A stretch of DNA of 64,000 nucleotides from contig CAVVFO010000001.1 of NCBI GenBank assembly GCA_963747595.1, positions 310,001 through 374,000 on the forward strand, given 5' to 3'. Shown here piece after piece: positions 24,491-34,777 of this stretch (its first letter is position 1; every line of letters starts with the position of its first letter). The position numbers were made by a program, and so were the translations under genes. This stretch comes from Oleiagrimonas sp963747595 (lineage in GTDB: Bacteria; Pseudomonadota; Gammaproteobacteria; Xanthomonadales; Rhodanobacteraceae). The notes under the pieces were generated by a model. It had not been told where the DNA came from. It made no database searches and saw only the letters and a list, made by a program, of their open reading frames with translations.

Positions 24491-26518
24491 ATGAGCACGA
24501 CAGCAGGGGGCGTGGGCAAGGAAGGTGGTTACACCTGGTTGGTGGTGTTGCTGCTGGTCTTCATCGGCGTGGCCGCCGGTGATTTCTTCATGCTCAACCA
24601 GAAGAACGGCGAGGATCGCCAGGCCGTCCAGTTGACCACGCAGGTGCAGGTGCTCTCGCAGCAGACCGCGAAGTTTGCGCTGGAGGCATCCAGCGGCAAC
24701 ATCGATGCGTTCAAGGAGCTGGAAAGCACACGTGACACCATCGACTCGTCGGTGCGGCGGCTGGCCAAGGGCAATGCCAAGACCGGCCTGCCGGCGTACG
24801 GCGACAAGCCCATCACCAGCAAGTCGGTGGCGGCATTGACCAGCGCATGGAACAGCCTGGATGCCGACATCGGCAAGATCCTGTCCAACAAGTCGCTTGT
24901 GGTGCAGTCCACCCAGGAGGCGCAAACCTTCTCGCGCCAGATGCCGGTACTGAACTCCTTGATGAGTCAGGTCGCCAAAATCCTGCAGCAGGGCGGAGGG
25001 TCCTCCGGCCAGACCTACACCACGGCCCGCCAGATGGTCTCGGCCGACCGCATGATCCGGCGCGTGCAGGAAATCCTGCAGGGCGGGGAAAATGCGCAAT
25101 CGGCCGCCGATGGCCTGGCGCGCGACGCCCAGCTGTACGGGACCGTGCTGACCGCCCTGCAGAAGGGCGACAGCGACATGGGCATCCGCGACATCAACAA
25201 TGCCAATGCGCAAAAGATCCTCGACCAGATGCAGACCAAATGGAATGCGCTGAAGGATCCGGTGAACAAGCTGGTCGCCGCGTCGCCCAATCTGCAGGAA
25301 GTCAAGGACGCCGGAAACCAGGCGTCGCTGGATTCGCAGACCGTATTGCTGCGCGCCAATGCACTGGCCGAGAAGGTCGCCAAGCTGCCCACGCAGAGGT
25401 TGTTCCCGAACGTCTGGTGGGGCCTGATCGGCGCCGCCGGCGCAGTGGCATTTGCCCTTCTGCTGGTCATTACCCTGGTGCGCGATCAGCGTCGCCGCCT
25501 GGAAGCCACCGCGGAGCTGAACCAGCGCAACCAGGAGGCCATCATGCGCCTGCTGGACGAGATGGGCGCACTGGCCGAAGGCGATCTGACGGTGAAGACC
25601 ACCGTCACCGAGGACATCACCGGCGCCATTGCCGATTCCATGAATTATGCGGTGGACGAGCTGCGCCGTCTGGTGGCCACCATCAACGAGACTGCCGTGC
25701 AGGTGTCCGCGGCCGCCCAGGAGACCCAGGCCACCGCCATGCATCTGGCCGAGGCCGCCGAACATCAGGCGCAGCAGATCACCACCGCGTCCGCGGCCAT
25801 CAGTGACATGGCCACATCCATCGACCAGGTCTCGAAGAACTCCTCCGAATCGGCCGACGTGGCGCAGCGCTCGGTGCAGATCGCATCGCACGGCGCGGAA
25901 GTGGTGCGCGAGACCATCCAGGGCATGGATTCGATCCGCGACCAGATCCAGGAAACCTCCAAGCGCATCAAGCGCCTGGGCGAATCCTCGCAGGAGATCG
26001 GCTCCATCGTGGAACTGATCAACGACCTGGCCGAGCAGACCAACGTGCTGGCACTGAACGCCGCGATCCAGGCCGCTTCGGCCGGTGAGGCGGGCCGCGG
26101 TTTCGCGGTCGTGGCCGATGAAGTGCAGCGGCTGGCCGAGCGCGCCTCCAACGCCACCAAGCGCATCGAGACGCTGGTGCAGACCATTCAGTCCGATACC
26201 AACGAGGCGGTGAGCTCCATGGAGCAGACCACCGCCGAGGTGGTCGCCGGCGCGCGTCTGGCGGAAGATGCCGGCACTGCCCTGGGCGACATCGAGCGCG
26301 TGTCCAACGACCTGGCCGAGCTGATCAACAACATTTCCGCGGCCGCGCGCCAGCAATCCTCGGCAGCCACCAACATCACCTCCACCATGAATTCGATTCA
26401 GGAGATCACCTCGCAGACATCGCTCGGCGCCAGCCAGACGGCCGAATCGATCGGCAACCTCGCCGAGCTGGCCAATGATTTGCGCCGCTCCGTGGCCGAC
26501 TTCAAGCTGCCCGGCTGA
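24491..26518 (+). CDS. pilJ: methyl-accepting chemotaxis protein PilJ
   Basis: A 675-residue transmembrane receptor of the Pil-Chp system. TM1 is near residues 14-34 (YTWLVVLLLVFIGVAAG), a periplasmic PilJ domain follows, TM2 lies near 304-325 (WGLIGAAGAVAFALLLVITL), then HAMP and a long methyl-accepting signalling coiled coil whose tip includes EQTNVLALNAAIQAASAGEA and GRGFAVVADEVQRLA (about residues 512-545). The GAGG ribosome-binding site at about 24479 lies just after the MITE end, so expression depends either on readthrough of the element or on a promoter in it. Its ligand is unknown; in Pseudomonas PilJ senses surface contact through pilin. Confidence 0.95.
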   Translation: MSTTAGGVGKEGGYTWLVVLLLVFIGVAAGDFFMLNQKNGEDRQAVQLTTQVQVLSQQTAKFALEASSGNIDAFKELESTRDTIDSSVRRLAKGNAKTGLPAYGDKPITSKSVAALTSAWNSLDADIGKILSNKSLVVQSTQEAQTFSRQMPVLNSLMSQVAKILQQGGGSSGQTYTTARQMVSADRMIRRVQEILQGGENAQSAADGLARDAQLYGTVLTALQKGDSDMGIRDINNANAQKILDQMQTKWNALKDPVNKLVAASPNLQEVKDAGNQASLDSQTVLLRANALAEKVAKLPTQRLFPNVWWGLIGAAGAVAFALLLVITLVRDQRRRLEATAELNQRNQEAIMRLLDEMGALAEGDLTVKTTVTEDITGAIADSMNYAVDELRRLVATINETAVQVSAAAQETQATAMHLAEAAEHQAQQITTASAAISDMATSIDQVSKNSSESADVAQRSVQIASHGAEVVRETIQGMDSIRDQIQETSKRIKRLGESSQEIGSIVELINDLAEQTNVLALNAAIQAASAGEAGRGFAVVADEVQRLAERASNATKRIETLVQTIQSDTNEAVSSMEQTTAEVVAGARLAEDAGTALGDIERVSNDLAELINNISAAARQQSSAATNITSTMNSIQEITSQTSLGASQTAESIGNLAELANDLRRSVADFKLPG

Positions 26519-26601
26519 AAGGAGCAAACCATGATGTGTGCACAGGGGACATGGTTTGGCGGCGCGAGCGTCGGGGGAATATCTGTTCCCGAGAGTTGCG
26601 C

Positions 26602-29600
26602 ATGAAACTGGACGATGACACCGACTTCACCACGCTGAGCTGGGTCAAGGACGAACTCGACCAGACGCTTTCACGCGCGCGCCAGTCGCTGGAGGTGTAC
26701 GTCGAGGCGCCGGCCGATACGGGCGCGATGCGCGAGTGCGCCAATTGCCTGCACATGGTGCACGGCACATTGCGCATGGTCGAGCTGTATGGCGCGGCGA
26801 TGGTGGTGCAGGACATGGAGCACCTGACCGGGGCCCTGCTCGAGGACACCGTCGCCGATCGTGACGAAGCCTACAGCGCATTGATGCGCGGTCTGGTGCA
26901 GATGCCGGATTATCTGGATCGGCTGCACAGCGGGCATCGCGATATTCCCATCGTGCTGCTGCCGCTTCTCAACGAACTGCGAGCCAGTCGTGGCGAGGAG
27001 CTGCTGCATGAATCGTCATTGTTCACGCCGAACCTGGAAGCTTCGCTGCCCGCCGATGCGCCGGGTGCGCAGCCGGCGCTGACAGCGGATGAGCAGAAGC
27101 GCCGCGTGGCCATTCTGCGGGCGCAGTTCCAGCAGCAGCTGCTGACCTGGTTCCGCGGCCAGGGTGGCCCGGCCAGCCTCGCCGGCATGCGCGATGCCAT
27201 GGACGCCCTGGCCGCCTGTTGCCACACCCTGGCGGCGCGTCGCCTGTGGTGGATCACTGCCGGTGTCCTGGATGGTCTGCGCAGCGGCGCACTCGAGGCG
27301 CACGGAGCGGAGGTCAAGCAACTGATCGGGCGCGTCGATCGCTACATCAAGGCGCTGATCGGACACGGTGAACCGGTCCTGGTCGACCCTGACGTGGAGG
27401 AGCTGATCCGCCGGCTGCTGTACTACGTGGCCATGGGCGGCGAAGGCAGCGACCGTCTCGATGAGCTGCGCCACACCTATCGGCTGGATGGTCTGCTGGC
27501 GCAGGATCAGGAAGTCGAGCACGCCCGCAGTGCCATGGCCGGTCACAACCGCGCCTTGCTGGATACCGTGTCGCAGGCCATCAAGGAGGATCTGCTGCGC
27601 GTCAAGGACGGGCTGGACATGTTCCTGCGCAAGCGCGAGCGGACTCCGGCCGAGCTGATGCCACAGGCCGAGGTACTCAACCGGGTGGCCGATACGCTGG
27701 GCATGCTGGGTCTCAGCGTGCCGCGGCGAGTGGTCAACGAGCAGCAGCGCCTCGTGCAGGATCTGGCGGATCGCAACGACATCCCCGACGACGACCTGTT
27801 GCTCGACGTCGCCGGCGCCCTGCTGTATGTAGAGGCATCGCTGGATGACCATATCGAGCGCCTGGGCGCGGAGGCCTCCGGTGGCGACGAGTCCATGCGA
27901 TCGCTGCCACGCAGCGAGGCGCGTCAGGTGCTGGAAGCATGCATGCGCGAGGCCGTGGGCAACCTGGCCAGGGTCAAGGAGGCGGTGGTTGCCTTCATCG
28001 AATCACCATGGGAGCACGCCCACCTGCATGATGCTCCGCATCTCCTGGAAGAGATTTCCGGCGCCCTGGGCATGCTCAACGAACAGCGCCCGGCCGAACT
28101 GCTCAGCGGCGTGAGCCGGTTCATCCACAACGAGCTGGTCGTCGATCAGCGCATTCCCACCGTCGAACAGATGGACAAGCTGGCCGACGCGCTGGCTTCA
28201 GCCGAGTACTACCTGGAGGCCGCCCGCGAGCATCGCGGCGGGCTGTCGCACATCCTCGATGTGACCGAAGGCAGCCTGCGCGGGCTGGGCTACTGGCCCA
28301 TGCCGGCACGACGCGAGGCAGAGCTTGCGGCCGATGCCGAGACCGACGTGTCGGCATCGGAGCATGCACCTGTCGCCAATGCTGGCGAAGATTCAAGCGA
28401 CCACCCCGGAACGGACGAAACAGCCGATTCGCGCGATGCGGCCGAGACGCCGGATTCCATCGGCAGCGATGGTGCTGCTGACACGCAGCCATCCGAACCG
28501 GATCTCGATGGTCTGACACTGGCCGAGACAGTCCCAGACTCCGGTGCAGAGGACGCGGACGAGGGTTGGATCGAGGTCGAGGACAACGTCCGCGAAATGG
28601 TGCCGGTGCCGGACGACATGGCGCTCAATGCCGGCTTCCAGGGAACGGCCGACGAGATCGACCAGGACATCCGCGAGGTTTTCCTGGAAGAGGTGCAGGA
28701 TGAAATCGATGCGCTGCGCCGCAGTCTCGAGGCGTGGGACGCGGGCAGTGACGCTATCGAACAGCTGGCGCCCGTCCGCCGGTCGTTCCATACCCTGAAG
28801 GGGTCGGGTCGCCTGGTCGGCGCCGAGACATTGGGCGAACTGTCCTGGCATGTGGAGAACATGCTCAACCGTGCACTGGATGGAACCATCGAGCCGCACG
28901 CAGGCGTGCGCGCGCTGGTCGAGCACGCAGTCGTGGCGCTGCCGCAGTTGTTGTCGGCGCTTGACCACGGCAGTGTGCCCGATGCGCCGCTGATGGCGAT
29001 CGTGGAAGCTGCCGACAAACTTGCCGAGGGCCATTCCGATGCCCGCGTCGAGGATTTTGCCGACAGGCGCACCCAGGCCGTGCAGCGCAAGGTCAAGCGG
29101 CGCGTGCGTGCCGATGATGTGGATGCGATTCCGCAATCCACGCTGGCAGCAATGCGTGCAGAGGACGAGGGGGCACCGGGCGGCAACGGCGGGGCAGACG
29201 GCACGCAAGAGCAGGAGTCACCAGCGCTCGCAGATCCAGTTCTGCTGGAGATTCTCGGCAGCGAGATCGAGATGCATCTGAACACCATCCGCGCGCACAT
29301 GGACGCGGCGGATGCATCGGGCATGATCATCGAGGAACCCGTCCTGCGTGCGGTGCACACCCTCAACGGTGCCATCGCCATGGTCGAGGTGCCGGTGCTG
29401 GCGCAGGTCCTGACGCCGCTGGAAAGCTACGTCAAACGCCTGTGTGCCGCGCGTGATCCGGTGCCGGGCGAGGGGCTGCAGGCATTGCGCGACTCCGTCG
29501 ACCTGATCGAGCAGGTGGCCGCACAGCTCGATGCGGAGCGTCCGCTGATGCCCGACTCCGATGCATTGGCGGCGCGATTGTGCGAATTGCGTGACGGCCT

Positions 29601-32600
29601 TCCCGAACCCAATCTGGCGCATGTGCTGTATGGTTCCGTGCCCGAGGATGATGGTGAAGCCGATGCCATTCCGGCGGATATCGAAGGCACGTCCGGCGAC
29701 GAGGCCGGGGCGCCTGCGGATGCAACGGAGGACATGGACGCGGCCACGCCTGCGGACGAGATGCCCGCCGACAAGTCCGGTGCCGAGTTCGCCGCTGACT
29801 TCGGCGAACGCGAGGCCGCACAGTCATTCCTCGATGATGATGTGACGTCCGATAGCGTGGATGGCGATGAAGAAGGCGCAACGGCAGACACCGCGCCGAT
29901 GCCCGATGGGCATGTTGTCGACGAAGCTACCGAAGCCGACGAAGCCGACGAAGCATCTGGGGCAGCTGGCACTGCCGCCGCGCCCGCAGACCAGGATGTG
30001 GCGAAGGAAGGTGATCCATCGGGTGCCGACGCCGAAAAGGAGGTCGATGCAGAGACGGCTGGCGGCAGCGATTCCACCCGCGTCGCGGAGTCCGCTGCCC
30101 ACGCAGGGCTCGAGGCAGGGCGCGAACCGGAATCCGATGGCGCCGGGACCGTGGACAGCGATGACCACGGGGCCGCGATGCGTCATGCCATCGATGACGT
30201 GCCGGAATCCGCCAATGCGCCGGATGACGAGCCCGCCGACCTTGCCGATGATGCAGATTCCGTCGAGCTGATCGACGACGAGGTGACCCCGATCTCCCAG
30301 GAGACGACAGCGGATACTGAATCCGAATCCGAATCCGAATCCGCGTCGGAGCCCGCACTGGGGCCATTGCCTGCGGATTTTGCCTTCCCGGACGATGCGC
30401 AGCCAGAGGGAGCACTGGACATGCCGGATGTCGACGAGGATCTGCTGGAGGTCTTCGTCGAGGAAGCGCGCGATATCCTCGATCATGCCGATGGCGTGAT
30501 GGCGCACTTGCGTGAAGCGCCGGACAATCGCGCCCATCTGTCCGATCTGCAGCGCGACCTGCACACGTTCAAGGGCGGTGCACGCATTGCCGGTTTTGGC
30601 GGGCTCGGCGACACGGCGCATGCCATGGAGACGTTGCTCGATGTGCTCTCCGCCGGGCGAATGGAGGTGGACGCGACGGTGGTCGAGTCGCTGGAACGCG
30701 GCTTCGACCTCCTCCACGCTCTGGTGCAGCGCGTGGTCAACCGCCAGGCCATCGCCACGCCCGCACGCGCCATCCAGTATCTGGAAGCACTGGCCGGGGG
30801 GTCGGTGGAACGGACCGCATCCGAGGCGGCACTGTCCGCGCCGGACGCCGAAGTGGCGGACACGGCCGCAAGCGATGACGCGGCGACCGCCTCCGTGGCG
30901 GCAGTGGAACCCGCGGAGCGGACGCCTCGTCCCGCGTTGTTGCCGGAAGAGCCGGAAGGCCAACCGGCGCCACAGGAACTGATCCGTGTGCGCGCCGATC
31001 TGCTGGACTCATTGGTCAACTATGCCGGCGAGGTCTCCATCTACCGCTCGCGTCTGGAGCAGCAGGTCAGCGGTTTCCGCTTCAATATCGCCGAATTCGA
31101 GCAGACCGTGAAGCGGCTGCGCGAACAGTTGCGCATGCTGGAAATCGAGACCGAAGCGCAGATCATCGCCCGCTATCAGCATGAACAGCGCGAGACCGGC
31201 GACATGACCGTCTTCGACCCGCTGGAAATGGATCGTTTCTCGCAGTTGCAGCAATATTCGCGCGCACTGGCCGAGTCGGTGGCCGATCTGGTGTCGCTGC
31301 AGACCATGCTGGACGACAACACACGCCAGTCCGAAACCCTGCTGCTGCAGCAGTCGCGCGTCAACTCGGATCTGCAGGAAGGGTTGATGCGCACCCGCAT
31401 GGTGCCGTTCGATTCGATGGTGCCGAGCCTGCGCCGTACCGTGCGCCAGGCCGCCCAGGAAGTGGACAAGCGGGCCCAGATCAAGGTGCGCGGCGCGCAC
31501 GGCGAGATGGACCGCAATCTGCTGGAGCGCATGAAGGCTCCCTTCGAACACATGCTGCGCAACGCACTGGCACATGGCATCGAGTCGCCGCAGGAGCGCC
31601 GCGAGGCCGGCAAGGACGAAGAAGGCCTGATCCGCATCGAGGTGGGCCGCGATGCCACCGAAGTGGTCATCCGCATCAGTGATGACGGCGCCGGCATCGA
31701 TCGTGATGCCATCCGCCAGAAGGCCATCGAACGCGGCTTGTTGCGCCAGGACGCGCATCTGTCCGACCGTGACCTGTTCGGCTTCATCCTGGAGAGCGGG
31801 TTCTCCACCGCACAATCCGTGACGCAGTTGTCCGGCCGTGGCGTGGGAATGGACGTGGTTGCCAATGAAATCAAGCAGATGGGCGGCACGCTGGCGATCG
31901 AGTCCGAGCACGGCGAAGGCACCACATTCGTCATCCGTGTGCCATTCACGCTGGCGGTGACACAGGCGATCCTGGTCAAGAACGGCGATGCCACATTCGC
32001 CATACCGATGACCTCGGTGCAGGGCGTGGCACGTGTCGGCAAGGAGGATCTGGCCGAGCGCCTGCACAGCGACAACCCCTCCGTCACCTACGGTGGCGAG
32101 GATTACGCCATCTACGATCTGGCCGCCCTGATTGGTGTGCCGGCCAGTCAGATCAACGACGAGAGCCAGCCGCCGTTGCTGCTGACCCGCAGCGGCGATC
32201 TGCGTGCGGCAGTGCGGATCGATCAGGTGCTGGGGTCGCGGGAAATCGTGGTCAAGTCGGTGGGCCCGCAGGTCAGTTCCGTACCGGGGATCTTCGGTGC
32301 CACAATCATGGGCGATGGCTCGGTGGTCATGATCCTGGATCTTGCACCGCTGGTGCGCCACGGCGCGGCGCGCATGGCACCAGCCGACCTGGAGGCCGAG
32401 GATGCGCCGGAAACGCCGGAGGCGCGGCGCGAGGATGATGCGGCGCAGCCGCTGGTCATGGTGGTCGACGACTCCATCACCATGCGCAAGGTCAGCAGCC
32501 GCATCCTGGAGCGCCACGGTTACGAAGTGGTCACGGCGAAGGACGGCATGGATGCGGTGGAGAAACTGCAGGAGCGCATTCCCGATCTGATGCTGCTGGA

Positions 32601-32820
32601 TATCGAGATGCCGCGCATGGACGGCTACGAGCTGGCGACCTACATGAAGAACGATTCACGTCTCAAGGACGTGCCGATCATCATGATCACCTCGCGCACC
32701 GGCGGCAAACACCGGCAGCGTGCGCTGGATATCGGCGTCAATGCGTATCTCGGCAAGCCGTACCAGGAGCACGATCTGGTGGCCCACATTCAGGACTTTC
32801 TGAGCGCACCCGCCAACTGA
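26602..32820 (+). CDS. chpA: multi-Hpt hybrid chemotaxis kinase ChpA (PilL)
   Basis: A 2072-residue CheA-type kinase of the Pil-Chp system. From the N terminus: a FimL-like Hpt-type region (His54 in MVHGTLRMVE), two degenerate Hpt-like regions (about 160-260 and 440-560), a canonical Hpt with His730 (FHTLKGSG), a variant with His919 (VHTLNGA) and another canonical Hpt with His1321 (LHTFKGGA). Very acidic low-complexity linkers run at about 620-700 and 1020-1280. Then come the dimerisation and HATPase domains (N box around Asn1654, GRGVGMDVV), a CheW domain, and a C-terminal receiver with Asp2000 (LMLLDIEMP). ATG at 26602 (MKLDDDTDF) is preferred; the frame opens at 26536. It receives signals through PilI/PilJ and should phosphorylate PilG and PilH. 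Confidence 0.95.
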   Translation: MKLDDDTDFTTLSWVKDELDQTLSRARQSLEVYVEAPADTGAMRECANCLHMVHGTLRMVELYGAAMVVQDMEHLTGALLEDTVADRDEAYSALMRGLVQMPDYLDRLHSGHRDIPIVLLPLLNELRASRGEELLHESSLFTPNLEASLPADAPGAQPALTADEQKRRVAILRAQFQQQLLTWFRGQGGPASLAGMRDAMDALAACCHTLAARRLWWITAGVLDGLRSGALEAHGAEVKQLIGRVDRYIKALIGHGEPVLVDPDVEELIRRLLYYVAMGGEGSDRLDELRHTYRLDGLLAQDQEVEHARSAMAGHNRALLDTVSQAIKEDLLRVKDGLDMFLRKRERTPAELMPQAEVLNRVADTLGMLGLSVPRRVVNEQQRLVQDLADRNDIPDDDLLLDVAGALLYVEASLDDHIERLGAEASGGDESMRSLPRSEARQVLEACMREAVGNLARVKEAVVAFIESPWEHAHLHDAPHLLEEISGALGMLNEQRPAELLSGVSRFIHNELVVDQRIPTVEQMDKLADALASAEYYLEAAREHRGGLSHILDVTEGSLRGLGYWPMPARREAELAADAETDVSASEHAPVANAGEDSSDHPGTDETADSRDAAETPDSIGSDGAADTQPSEPDLDGLTLAETVPDSGAEDADEGWIEVEDNVREMVPVPDDMALNAGFQGTADEIDQDIREVFLEEVQDEIDALRRSLEAWDAGSDAIEQLAPVRRSFHTLKGSGRLVGAETLGELSWHVENMLNRALDGTIEPHAGVRALVEHAVVALPQLLSALDHGSVPDAPLMAIVEAADKLAEGHSDARVEDFADRRTQAVQRKVKRRVRADDVDAIPQSTLAAMRAEDEGAPGGNGGADGTQEQESPALADPVLLEILGSEIEMHLNTIRAHMDAADASGMIIEEPVLRAVHTLNGAIAMVEVPVLAQVLTPLESYVKRLCAARDPVPGEGLQALRDSVDLIEQVAAQLDAERPLMPDSDALAARLCELRDGLPEPNLAHVLYGSVPEDDGEADAIPADIEGTSGDEAGAPADATEDMDAATPADEMPADKSGAEFAADFGEREAAQSFLDDDVTSDSVDGDEEGATADTAPMPDGHVVDEATEADEADEASGAAGTAAAPADQDVAKEGDPSGADAEKEVDAETAGGSDSTRVAESAAHAGLEAGREPESDGAGTVDSDDHGAAMRHAIDDVPESANAPDDEPADLADDADSVELIDDEVTPISQETTADTESESESESASEPALGPLPADFAFPDDAQPEGALDMPDVDEDLLEVFVEEARDILDHADGVMAHLREAPDNRAHLSDLQRDLHTFKGGARIAGFGGLGDTAHAMETLLDVLSAGRMEVDATVVESLERGFDLLHALVQRVVNRQAIATPARAIQYLEALAGGSVERTASEAALSAPDAEVADTAASDDAATASVAAVEPAERTPRPALLPEEPEGQPAPQELIRVRADLLDSLVNYAGEVSIYRSRLEQQVSGFRFNIAEFEQTVKRLREQLRMLEIETEAQIIARYQHEQRETGDMTVFDPLEMDRFSQLQQYSRALAESVADLVSLQTMLDDNTRQSETLLLQQSRVNSDLQEGLMRTRMVPFDSMVPSLRRTVRQAAQEVDKRAQIKVRGAHGEMDRNLLERMKAPFEHMLRNALAHGIESPQERREAGKDEEGLIRIEVGRDATEVVIRISDDGAGIDRDAIRQKAIERGLLRQDAHLSDRDLFGFILESGFSTAQSVTQLSGRGVGMDVVANEIKQMGGTLAIESEHGEGTTFVIRVPFTLAVTQAILVKNGDATFAIPMTSVQGVARVGKEDLAERLHSDNPSVTYGGEDYAIYDLAALIGVPASQINDESQPPLLLTRSGDLRAAVRIDQVLGSREIVVKSVGPQVSSVPGIFGATIMGDGSVVMILDLAPLVRHGAARMAPADLEAEDAPETPEARREDDAAQPLVMVVDDSITMRKVSSRILERHGYEVVTAKDGMDAVEKLQERIPDLMLLDIEMPRMDGYELATYMKNDSRLKDVPIIMITSRTGGKHRQRALDIGVNAYLGKPYQEHDLVAHIQDFLSAPAN
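30319..30342 (+). repeat. hexanucleotide tandem repeat (GAATCC x4) in chpA
   Basis: Four perfect copies of GAATCC encode a Glu-Ser run (ESESESES) in the acidic linker before the last Hpt domain. A 9-bp GAAGCCGAC repeat lies upstream at about 29932-29955. In-frame hexamers could vary in number without disrupting the protein. Confidence 0.8.
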
Positions 32821-32830
32821 GGGCATTGCG

Positions 32831-34711
32831 ATGAGCGCAGACAACCCGCCCAGGACCGATCCGCCCGCGGTGGCGCTGTTGTTCGAAAGTACACAGCAGA
32901 GCGCGCACCTGCGTGAAGCATTGCTGGCGTTGGGTGCGGACATCGTTCTCGAAGGCCCGGCGACGGGTGTCGACGGCGAAGCGCTGGCGGAAAGCAGTGC
33001 CGATGTGGTGGTGATCAATCTGGATGCGGCGGTCGAACCCCACCTGGACCGTATCCAGGATGCTCTGGACGCGTCGGGGCAACGCGTGGTGTACAACGAT
33101 GGCGACGCCTCGGGGCAGCTGTCGGGATGGGACCAGGCGCGCTGGGCGCGGCATCTGGCTGCAAAACTGATGCACCAGTTCGATACCGACCCGCCGCGGC
33201 CCGAAGGTGCGCGGCCCGTGCAGGTCAGTGCGCCGTGGGCGCCAGATACGGACGTGGTCACTGGACAAGCGGCGCCACCTGACGCATCGGCAACGGCAGA
33301 CGACGAGGCGGGCAGCCTTGCGGACCAGTCCGTGGAAGCTTCAGCGCAAGCCCGGACCGCCGAGAGCGAAGCACTGGCTGGCACACTGGGTGCCTTGATG
33401 GCCGAAGGCAACGGTCTTCTGGCCGAGCTTCAGGCCGAAGACGCATCGGCTTTTGCGCAGCCAGCAAGCCGCGCGACCAATCCCGGTGCCGATCCGGAAG
33501 GCCGGGAAGGCATGTTCGATTCCGATGCGCCGCTGGATGCGGTAGTGCAGGAAAACGCCGGTTCCCGAATCTCCACGGCGGCTGGGTTGGAACCTGCGTC
33601 CGGGCCCGGGCCGGATACGCAGGATATTGCGCTGCAGCCATTGTCGCTCGTCGAACCCGGCGATGAGGCGGGCAAGATCGACGCGGGCAATGCCGATTCT
33701 GCCGTGTCCGAATCCGATCCGCCCACGACCCGGCGTACGGGTTCCTCGTCACCCGACCCGAGGACCGCCGGCACTCCCGACTGGGAGACGTTTCAACCGA
33801 ATGCGGAGCAGGGCGGCCCCGGGGATGGCGCAGCCCGTATCACGACGACATTGCCGCAGGCACCGGAGTGGGAGCTGGTGGGGACCGACACCGCGACCGC
33901 CGAGGCCCAGCCAGGGGAGGACATTCATGTCCATCCGGGACCACACGATGATCCGCCGCTGGATCCGGTCAGCTTCGGGATCCACAAGGTGTCGGCCGCG
34001 GAGTATCTGACCCCGCCGGGGGCGGATGCGGCCGATTCCCCCATCGAACCGGGATTTTCGCTGGAACTGGTCTCGCTGGAGGACGCCGTTGCGCCGACCA
34101 TGGTGGAGGCGTCGGCAAACGGGATTTCCCGGGAGGAGTCCAGTGGCCTGCGGCGGCTGGTGGTCATCGGTGCCACCGCGGACAGCACCGACTTGGTCGC
34201 TGACTTTCTCCGCGGCCTGCCGGCGCGTCCGGATGCGCCGATGCTGCTGATCCAGCATCAGCAAGCCGCGTCGGCCGAAGCGTTGCGTGCGCACTTGGCC
34301 GAAACCACGGATGTGCCTGTCAGGATCGCCGAAGATGGCGCTGCAGTTTGTCGCGGCGAACTGACGGTCATCCCTGCCGGGCGGTGGCCGTGCGTCGATC
34401 GGAGCGGCCGGATGCGGCTTGAAGCCGCTGCAGACAGCGATTGCGATCCTTCCATCGACGCGGGGTTTTCTGCAGTCGCCGCGGAGTTTGGTGCCGACGC
34501 ACTGGCCATCCTTCTGGTCGATGACGCCAACGACGCCGTCGCCGGTGCGCAGGCGATCCATGATCGTGGCGGGTGCGTGTGGCTGCATCATCAGGAAGGC
34601 GGCAAGTCTTCGTTGATGGTCTCGATGCTGCGCCAGGAAGGGCTAATCGATACCGAAGGCACCCCGGCCTCTTTCGCCAGCCGATTGCTCGACGACGCGG
34701 GTGCGCTTTGA
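32831..34711 (+). CDS. ChpB-like protein with degenerate CheB methylesterase domain
   Basis: A 626-residue protein 10 nt after chpA. The N terminus (about 1-110) resembles a receiver that has lost its phosphoacceptor context. A long acidic, Pro/Ala-rich low-complexity stretch (about 120-430) follows, and the C-terminal part (about 440-626) aligns with CheB methylesterase: LVVIGATADSTDLVADFL, MLLIQHQQA with His476, and LLVDDANDAVAG. In active CheB the first motif is GASTGG with the nucleophilic Ser; here it is GATAD (Thr449), so the nucleophile is missing. Position makes it the ChpB counterpart, but esterase activity is doubtful; a structural role is possible. No methyltransferase gene (pilK) is in the cluster. 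Confidence 0.75.
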   Translation: MSADNPPRTDPPAVALLFESTQQSAHLREALLALGADIVLEGPATGVDGEALAESSADVVVINLDAAVEPHLDRIQDALDASGQRVVYNDGDASGQLSGWDQARWARHLAAKLMHQFDTDPPRPEGARPVQVSAPWAPDTDVVTGQAAPPDASATADDEAGSLADQSVEASAQARTAESEALAGTLGALMAEGNGLLAELQAEDASAFAQPASRATNPGADPEGREGMFDSDAPLDAVVQENAGSRISTAAGLEPASGPGPDTQDIALQPLSLVEPGDEAGKIDAGNADSAVSESDPPTTRRTGSSSPDPRTAGTPDWETFQPNAEQGGPGDGAARITTTLPQAPEWELVGTDTATAEAQPGEDIHVHPGPHDDPPLDPVSFGIHKVSAAEYLTPPGADAADSPIEPGFSLELVSLEDAVAPTMVEASANGISREESSGLRRLVVIGATADSTDLVADFLRGLPARPDAPMLLIQHQQAASAEALRAHLAETTDVPVRIAEDGAAVCRGELTVIPAGRWPCVDRSGRMRLEAAADSDCDPSIDAGFSAVAAEFGADALAILLVDDANDAVAGAQAIHDRGGCVWLHHQEGGKSSLMVSMLRQEGLIDTEGTPASFASRLLDDAGAL

Positions 34712-34777
34712 GCGCACGTCCCTGACATCTCGAACCGGGCGAAATCCGGCATACACAGCAGGCAGCAGGCGACATGC

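Noticed and set aside
23807..26527. Long minus-strand open frame (906 codons) opposite pilI and pilJ
   Set aside because: It is a codon-bias shadow of pilJ: rich in Gly, His, Leu and Arg without family motifs, and pilJ on the other strand has clear domains.
31009..32517. Minus-strand 502-codon open frame opposite chpA
   Set aside because: Antisense shadow of the conserved kinase and receiver domains.
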